Shown: one piece after another, positions 5,091 through 9,524 of the stretch
Layout: each line of letters opens with the position of its first letter
How positions within the stretch are numbered: the stretch's first letter is position 1
Source of the DNA: Candidatus Portnoybacteria bacterium CG10_big_fil_rev_8_21_14_0_10_36_7
Lineage (GTDB): Bacteria > Patescibacteriota > Minisyncoccia > Portnoybacterales > PFDW01
Direction of reading: 5' to 3'
Assembly: GCA_002793835.1 (NCBI GenBank)
Contig: PFDW01000007.1
Span: 1-9,524 of the forward strand
Length of the DNA: 9,524 bases
The notes under the pieces: generated by a model
Databases searched by the model: none
Told to the model about the DNA's origin: nothing
What the model saw: only the letters and a program-made list of their open reading frames with translations
Translations under genes and position numbers: made by a program

Positions 5091-5501
5091 ATGGATGCCA
5101 TACATGAAAGAATCGCTTTATTGCCGGCCATTCTGAAAAATACAACTTGCTTTTTGTACGAGAAAAAATTTTTGGGCCAACCAACACTAGATTGTCAGTC
5201 TTGCCAAGATGATTGCCAGCTTAATTATTTGACCTAGTAGTGCAAAGCGTTCGATTTTGAAACGATTATAAGCGAAAATGGTAAAATTTTTACTAGATTA
5301 ATCGCCGCTGAACACCCACCAAAAATAATTCTTGAGATTGCGACAGTTGGGCAAATCAAAGCTGCCCAAAAAAATTGCAACGGCATTACCTACTTTGGTA
5401 TCCCGATGATTCCAAAAAAACCGAGCACTGGTCATTCTTAATGCCTGACCAAACACAACTCAGAAAAATTCAAAAAAGTCTTATTCCAAATGAAGACCTA
5501 G
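5091..5501 (+). pseudogene. Cys-rich small gene broken by UAG UAG
   Basis: GGGAG (5080-5084) lies 6 nt before an ATG that opens 48 codons with cysteines at 20, 35, 38 and 43 (DCQSCQDDC), then two consecutive TAG codons (5235-5240). The same frame remains open for another 66 codons (CKAFDFETIISENGKIF to IPKKPSTGHS) up to TAA 5439-5441. From about 5400 a different frame reads more naturally (DDSKKTEHWSFLMPD, then QTQLRKIQKSLIPNEDLE) and runs into the terminator. The original frame has TAG at 5499-5501, just before the hairpin. The simplest reading is a gene of about 135 residues carrying nonsense codons and a late frameshift. A functional 48-residue Cys-rich peptide with a long 3' UTR cannot be excluded. 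Family not recognised. Confidence 0.5.
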
Positions 5502-5541
5502 AAAGGCCCGATTATACAATCGGGCCTTTCTCTTATTTTTT
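5501..5541 (+). terminator. Terminator between convergent units
   Basis: A 12-bp stem pairs GAAAGGCCCGAT (5501-5512) with ATCGGGCCTTTC (5519-5530) around a 6-nt loop. The T-rich tract to 5541 suits plus-strand transcripts. It overlaps the last codons of the convergent recombinase gene. On the minus strand the hairpin lies just past the recombinase stop but lacks a T-run, so it is at most a partial terminator there. Confidence 0.88.
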
Positions 5542-6480
5542 TCTATTTTTAGCGTGGAACATCTGATGAACGTTTTTTAAATGTTTATCAGTAATATGAG
5601 TATACACCTGCGTAGTGGTAATACTGGAATGCCCAAGAATGGCTTGAACCGAACGAATATCAGCGCCACCCATAAGTAAATCAGTCGCCAAAGAATGACG
5701 CAAAGTATGAGGAGTCACACGCTTACCAATAATTCCTGCCTTAATCGAATATTTTTTTATTAATCTTTGAATGCTTCGTGTCGTTAAGCGCCATTCGATA
5801 TCTTTGCCCAATTTTTTGTCTTGGTCTTTATTATAAACACGAACAAATAGGGGAGTTAGCGCATCTTTTCTTTTGTCGAGATATTTTTTTAGAGAGTCAG
5901 CAGATGCGTCCGAAACAAAAACTAGCCGAACTTTGCCCCCTTTGCCTCGAACCGTAAATTCCTGTTTTTTTAAATCTACTGAATTTCGATTTAAAGCGCA
6001 TAATTCGGACACACGCAGGCCAGTAGAAAATAACAGCTCAATTATCGCTTTATCACGCAAACTACGCAGAGTCGCTAAATTAGGAGCTTCTAGGAGCCTT
6101 TCTAAATCACTACCATCTAAAAAATCAACCTGTCGCATTGAGCTCTTGCCTAATTCAACTTTTTCTGCCGACAAAGCGCTGACATCGCGCTTAGCTAGAT
6201 ATTTTAGAAAGCTTCTTAGGGCGATTAAATGATAATTCTGTGTATTCTTTTTTAACCCCATTTCTGCCTGATTTTTACCTGCCACTTGATTTTTTTCCCG
6301 ATTAAGGTATAATCTAAATTGCCTCACAAAATCGGCCGTAATATCTTGAGGCTTTTTAATTTTTGAGAAGTTTAAAAATCTGGTTAAATAACGACGATAA
6401 TTTTCCACTGTCTTTATAGAACGATTTTTTTCCACTTCTAAATATTCCAAATATTGTGTTATGGCGCTGTTTATATCCAT
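5533..6480 (-). CDS. Tyrosine recombinase, XerC/XerD type
   Basis: Site-specific recombinase, 315 residues, the usual length for Xer proteins. The N-terminal SAM-like core-binding domain (about 1-105) contains NYRRYLTRFLNF and NTQNYHLIALRSFLKYL. The catalytic domain carries all signature residues: R156 (FSTGLRVSEL), K180 (RGKGGK), H258 and R261 (PHTLRHS), H284 (ILGHSS) and nucleophile Y293 (TTQVYTHI). In most bacteria such enzymes resolve chromosome dimers at dif; in reduced genomes one protein often does this alone. XerA/C/D/H cannot be separated by eye, so no symbol is given. ATG at 6478-6480 has no Shine-Dalgarno; a TATAAT on the minus strand (6518-6523) is a possible -10. It is divergent from rpsO and convergent with the small-gene zone. 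No dif-like site was recognised. Confidence 0.93.
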   Translation of the reverse strand: MDINSAITQYLEYLEVEKNRSIKTVENYRRYLTRFLNFSKIKKPQDITADFVRQFRLYLNREKNQVAGKNQAEMGLKKNTQNYHLIALRSFLKYLAKRDVSALSAEKVELGKSSMRQVDFLDGSDLERLLEAPNLATLRSLRDKAIIELLFSTGLRVSELCALNRNSVDLKKQEFTVRGKGGKVRLVFVSDASADSLKKYLDKRKDALTPLFVRVYNKDQDKKLGKDIEWRLTTRSIQRLIKKYSIKAGIIGKRVTPHTLRHSLATDLLMGGADIRSVQAILGHSSITTTQVYTHITDKHLKNVHQMFHAKNRKK

Positions 6481-6548
6481 AATTTATCAATATGACCCAA
6501 CAAAGAGTCGCGCAATAATTATAACAAAAAAACCTAACTTAAACTAAT

Positions 6549-6577
6549 TTGCGTAAAGCAAAATATTAATATATAAT
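6549..6577 (+). promoter_or_regulatory. Probable rpsO operon promoter
   Basis: TTGCGT (6549-6554) and TATAAT (6572-6577) have 17-bp spacing. The expected start, around 6584, leaves only a few nucleotides before the rpsO ATG, so the transcript could be close to leaderless. Confidence 0.45.
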
Positions 6578-6589
6578 AAATAAACTAAA

Positions 6590-6856
6590 ATGCTTACAAA
6601 ACAAAAGAAAACAAAAGTTATCGGTGAATATAAAACCCATAATAAAGATACGGGCTCTCCTGAAATTCAGGCTGCTTTATTAACCGAGGCAATTAACGAA
6701 TTAACATTACATTTGAAAAAACACGCCAAAGACAACCATTCTAGAAAGGGTCTATTAAAAATGGTTGCTAAAAGAAAAAAACTCATTGACTATTTAGCTA
6801 AGGAAGACGAAAAACGTCATAAGGCACTTCTTAAAGCACTAGGCATTAAAAAATAA
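6590..6856 (+). CDS. rpsO: 30S ribosomal protein uS15
   Basis: 88 residues, the normal length. uS15 binds 16S rRNA at the h20-h21-h22 junction early in small-subunit assembly. The family signature is clear: DTGSPEIQAALLTEAIN (20-36), LHLKKHAKDNHSRKGLL (40-56) and KRKKLIDYL (61-69), with a basic C-terminus. It is the first gene of a three-gene plus-strand operon with the NYN nuclease (8 nt gap) and pnp, extending the rpsO-pnp neighbourhood common in bacteria. No Shine-Dalgarno is visible and the predicted leader is very short, leaving no room for the structured autoregulatory leader known from Escherichia coli rpsO. Confidence 0.97.
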   Translation: MLTKQKKTKVIGEYKTHNKDTGSPEIQAALLTEAINELTLHLKKHAKDNHSRKGLLKMVAKRKKLIDYLAKEDEKRHKALLKALGIKK

Positions 6857-6864
6857 TTTTATAA

Positions 6865-7371
6865 ATGTCAGTTATAAAGCACAAAGAACAACGAGTCGCA
6901 TTACTCATAGACACACAAAATATGTATCATTCGGCTAGAAATCTCTACGCCAGTCGAGTAAATTTTAAAGAAGTATTAAAGCTATCAGTCAACAACAGAA
7001 AACTAATTAGAGCTATCTCCTACGGAATAAAAACTGAAGGGCAAGACGAAAAAACATTTTTTGAAGCTCTAACACGCTTAGGCATAGAAACCAAGATGAA
7101 GGACTTGCAGGTTTATGCTGGCGGGATGAAAAAAGGGGATTGGGATGTTGGTATTGCCATCGATGCAGTACGATTATCCTCCTCGGTTGATGTTATAGTT
7201 TTAATTTCCGGAGACGGAGATTTTGTTCCCTTAGTTGAATATTTAAAAAATCAAGGCAAACAAGTCGAAATTGTCGCCTTCGCAAAAACTACTTCACAAA
7301 AATTAAAAGACGCTTCTGACGATTTTCAGGATATCGGATCCCCGAAATTCTTAATCAAAAGTGACAAATAA
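6865..7371 (+). CDS. NYN (PIN-like, LabA-type) ribonuclease
   Basis: 168 residues. NYN domains are PIN-like, metal-dependent RNases. The acidic active-site set is visible: LIDTQNMY with D16 and N19, GDWDVGIAIDAV with D94 and D100, and ISGDGDFVPLV with D117 and D119. The single domain fills the protein, ending in a short tail. The substrate is unknown. The location between rpsO and pnp suggests a role in RNA processing or decay together with polynucleotide phosphorylase, or in ribosome-linked RNA handling; this is inference from context. The ATG lies 8 nt after the rpsO stop, with no Shine-Dalgarno, so translation is probably coupled or leader-independent. Domain identity is firm, function open. 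Confidence 0.88.
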   Translation: MSVIKHKEQRVALLIDTQNMYHSARNLYASRVNFKEVLKLSVNNRKLIRAISYGIKTEGQDEKTFFEALTRLGIETKMKDLQVYAGGMKKGDWDVGIAIDAVRLSSSVDVIVLISGDGDFVPLVEYLKNQGKQVEIVAFAKTTSQKLKDASDDFQDIGSPKFLIKSDK

Positions 7372-7375
7372 AACA

Positions 7376-9469
7376 ATGGAAGAAAAACAATACAAACTCT
7401 CTCTTGGTAGCCAAGAGATTTATTTAAAAATCAACCAGATGGCTTGCCAAGCTAATGGCCGAGCGATTGTCGGTTATGGCGATACTATGGTGTTGGTAAC
7501 GGCTGTTATGGGCAGGGAACCACGTGCTAATATCGACTGGTTTCCATTATCAGTTGATTATGAAGAGCGCTTTTATGCCGCTGGAAAGATAAAGGGGTCA
7601 CGATACGTTAAACGTGAGGGGAGATCAACAGATGAAGCTATACTAACTGCGCGAGTTATTGATAGAGCTATTAGGCCTCGGTTTAATCACAAACAAAGAA
7701 ATGAAGTCCAAGTTGTAGCAACAACAATTTCATTTGATCAAATTAATGACCCAGATGTAATCGCATTAAATGGTGCTTCTTTAGCGTTATCTCTTTCCGA
7801 TATTCCTTGGGATGGCCCAGTTGGTTGTGTACGCATAGGACTACTTGATGGAAAATTTATTATTAACCCAACGTATGAAGAAAGAACAAAATGCGAACTA
7901 GATATTGTTGTAGCGGGAACAGAAAAAAGAATAAATATGCTAGAAGGTGGTGCAAATGAAACGCCAGAAGAAAAAGTAGCAGAAGCAATTTCTTTAGCTC
8001 ATAAAGAAATTAAAAAAATTATTGCCTGGCAAAAAGAAATTGTTAAGGACATATCTCCAGTTAAGGCCGATGTTTTATCAAAGGAACCAAGTGAAGAATT
8101 CAAAAAAATTGTTAATAATTTTTTAGACGACCGATTGGAAAAAGCTGTTTACACCAAAGAAAAAGGCCATATCAATGAACTAAAGAGGGAGCTAATGAAT
8201 TACTTACGTGAACAAGAGCATGAAGAATGTGCGATTAAAGACGCTGGAGATCTTTTTGAAGACGCTATAAATGATTTGATTCATAAGAATATCGTAGAAA
8301 ACGACAAACGACCCGACGGACGTGAAACAGATGAATTGAGAAATTTAGAATGCTATATCAGTCTTTTACCGCGCGTTCATGGTTCAGCTTTATTTGTTAG
8401 AGGGACAACCCAAGCCTTGTCATCGACAACACTCGGCTCTCCTGGAATGGAACAATATCTTGATTCAATGGAATTATCTGGTACCAAAACTTTCATGCAT
8501 CACTATAATTTTCCTCCGTATTCTGTAGGAGAAACCAGCCCAAACAGAGGTCCAGGACGAAGAGAAATTGGACATGGTGCTTTAGCTGAAAGATCTTTAT
8601 TGGCTGTAATTCCTCCAAGGTCGACATTTCCATATACTATTCGAGTTGTGTCAGAAATATTATCTTCAAATGGTTCATCTTCAATGGCATCAGTTTGCGG
8701 TGCATCACTATCACTAATGGATGCTGGCGTACCAATTAAGGCTCCTGTCGCTGGAATTGCAATGGGCCTTATGGGTCTAGATGATGGGCGCTACAAAGTT
8801 TTAACCGATATACAAGGACCCGAAGATCATCATGGTGATATGGATTGTAAAATTGCTGGCACGAAAGATGGCGTCACAGGAGTACAAATGGATGTAAAAA
8901 TCGAAGGAGTCACGCCTAAAATGATTGCAGAAACATTAACTCAAGCCAAAAAAGCTCGTCTAGAAATTTTGAGCGCCATGGCTAAAGCTATAGAAAAACC
9001 AAAAACGGAAGTATCGGCATATGCTCCGAAAATAGTTATTCTAGAAATAAATCCAGAAAAAATTGGGGCAGTTATTGGCCCGGGAGGAAAAGTCATTAAT
9101 GAAATCATTGCCCAAACTGGAGTAATGATTGACATTGAAGACAGCGGACAAGTATTCATTACTTCCGAGAAAAAAGATTCTATTGAAAAAGCCGTTGAAT
9201 GGATAAAAAATCTAACCCGAGAAATTAAAGTAGGGGAGACATTCAATGGTAAGGTTGTAAAAATTATGGAATTTGGCGCTTTTGTAGAAATCTTGCCAGG
9301 ACAAGATGGCTTAGTGCATATTTCAGAATTAGCAGACTACCGCGTTAACAAAGTTAGTGATATAGTCAAAGAAGGAGACATTATCCCCGTAAAAATTAAA
9401 ACAATAGATAATGGCGGGAAAATTAGTCTATCACTTAAGGCTGCTAGAAATGGCAACAATACTAATTAA
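7376..9469 (+). CDS. pnp: Polyribonucleotide nucleotidyltransferase (PNPase)
   Basis: Phosphorolytic 3'-5' exoribonuclease and RNA polymerase, normally a trimer. From the ATG at 7376 it is 697 residues, full length. Order: first RNase PH domain (about 10-225), helical linker, second RNase PH domain (about 310-535), KH domain with GPGG in KIGAVIGPGGKVINEI, and S1 domain starting at VGETFNGKVVKIMEFGAF. The second RNase PH domain keeps its catalytic elements: GPGRREIGHGALAE, and EDHHGDMDCK with the Asp pair and Lys equivalent to D486, D492 and K494 of the E. coli enzyme. The ATG is 4 nt past the NYN stop; a GTG at 7361 would overlap that gene by 11 nt and adds nothing conserved, so ATG is preferred. 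No Shine-Dalgarno is seen. Confidence 0.97.
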   Translation: MEEKQYKLSLGSQEIYLKINQMACQANGRAIVGYGDTMVLVTAVMGREPRANIDWFPLSVDYEERFYAAGKIKGSRYVKREGRSTDEAILTARVIDRAIRPRFNHKQRNEVQVVATTISFDQINDPDVIALNGASLALSLSDIPWDGPVGCVRIGLLDGKFIINPTYEERTKCELDIVVAGTEKRINMLEGGANETPEEKVAEAISLAHKEIKKIIAWQKEIVKDISPVKADVLSKEPSEEFKKIVNNFLDDRLEKAVYTKEKGHINELKRELMNYLREQEHEECAIKDAGDLFEDAINDLIHKNIVENDKRPDGRETDELRNLECYISLLPRVHGSALFVRGTTQALSSTTLGSPGMEQYLDSMELSGTKTFMHHYNFPPYSVGETSPNRGPGRREIGHGALAERSLLAVIPPRSTFPYTIRVVSEILSSNGSSSMASVCGASLSLMDAGVPIKAPVAGIAMGLMGLDDGRYKVLTDIQGPEDHHGDMDCKIAGTKDGVTGVQMDVKIEGVTPKMIAETLTQAKKARLEILSAMAKAIEKPKTEVSAYAPKIVILEINPEKIGAVIGPGGKVINEIIAQTGVMIDIEDSGQVFITSEKKDSIEKAVEWIKNLTREIKVGETFNGKVVKIMEFGAFVEILPGQDGLVHISELADYRVNKVSDIVKEGDIIPVKIKTIDNGGKISLSLKAARNGNNTN

Positions 9470-9524
9470 AAATAATTTTTTAATATAGACTTTCGATGAA
9501 AGTTAGTATCCGCACAATGCATCA

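Noticed and set aside
1..5540. Idea that Xer, tRNAs and small cassettes form an integrative element
   Set aside because: No direct repeats acting as attachment sites, no integron-type recombination sites, and the recombinase has ordinary chromosomal Xer features.
232..6480. Alternative genetic code explaining in-frame stops
   Set aside because: The interruptions are TAA and TAG as well as frameshifts, the conserved genes are free of them, and cca uses TGA as a normal stop.
7515..7532. CCACGTGC in pnp with a CACGTG core
   Set aside because: The flanking bases do not match the parS arms.
8316..8331. GACGTGAAACAG inside pnp resembling a parS half-site
   Set aside because: Only the right half matches; total agreement is about 11 of 16 and the CACGTG core is broken, as expected by chance in coding DNA.
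9496..9524. ATG opening a frame (MKVSIRTMH) that runs off the window end
   Set aside because: Fewer than ten codons, no Shine-Dalgarno, and part of an ACTTTC/GAAAGT inverted repeat; cannot be judged without downstream sequence.

Overview
The window is an AT-rich bacterial chromosome segment. Small gene sizes, a CCA-adding enzyme of the HD-fused class II type, a single Xer-type recombinase, many tiny single-gene transcription units and a NYN-family nuclease beside pnp would fit a Patescibacteria (CPR) genome. That placement is inference (about 0.5-0.6). UGA is a normal stop here, because cca ends in TGA, so the recoded Gracilibacteria-type code is not supported.

Layout. (1) 1-1677, minus strand: a GC-rich palindromic intergenic element, tRNA-Pro(CGG) and a complete cca gene. 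The cca gene carries an unusual cluster of TTACTGGTAA palindromes inside its coding sequence. (2) 1700-5540, plus strand: an accessory zone of very small single-gene units. Most have their own sigma70-type promoter, a strong Shine-Dalgarno and a rho-independent terminator. Three ORFs look intact (132, 99 and 105 aa), one is of uncertain end (69 aa), and three loci are broken: a frameshifted ORF at 3402, a CYTH/class IV adenylate cyclase-like gene at 3917, and a UAG-UAG-interrupted ORF at 5091. tRNA-Arg(TCG) and tRNA-Lys(CTT) lie among them. (3) 5533-6480, minus strand: a complete tyrosine recombinase of XerC/XerD type, convergent with the accessory zone. (4) 6590-9469, plus strand: a tight rpsO - NYN nuclease - pnp operon, a coherent RNA-metabolism and translation unit.

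The main discovery in the window is a cluster of parS centromere sites. Four 16-bp palindromes with the CACGTG core lie at 1803, 2324, 2361 and 2836. The one at 2324 is identical to the classic TGTTCCACGTGAAACA form. Weaker relatives occur at 727 and 192. They are interleaved with the small units, and one covers the ribosome-binding site and GTG start of the first small gene. This region is therefore probably a ParB loading zone, which in most bacteria lies near the origin.

Second, the promoter-plus-leader DNA of the first three small units is visibly related although the encoded proteins are not. This suggests duplicated expression modules carrying different, rapidly evolving ORFs. Strong Shine-Dalgarno sites are confined to these units; cca, NYN and pnp lack them. 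No oriC, DnaA-box cluster, CRISPR array, insertion sequence or riboswitch was recognised.
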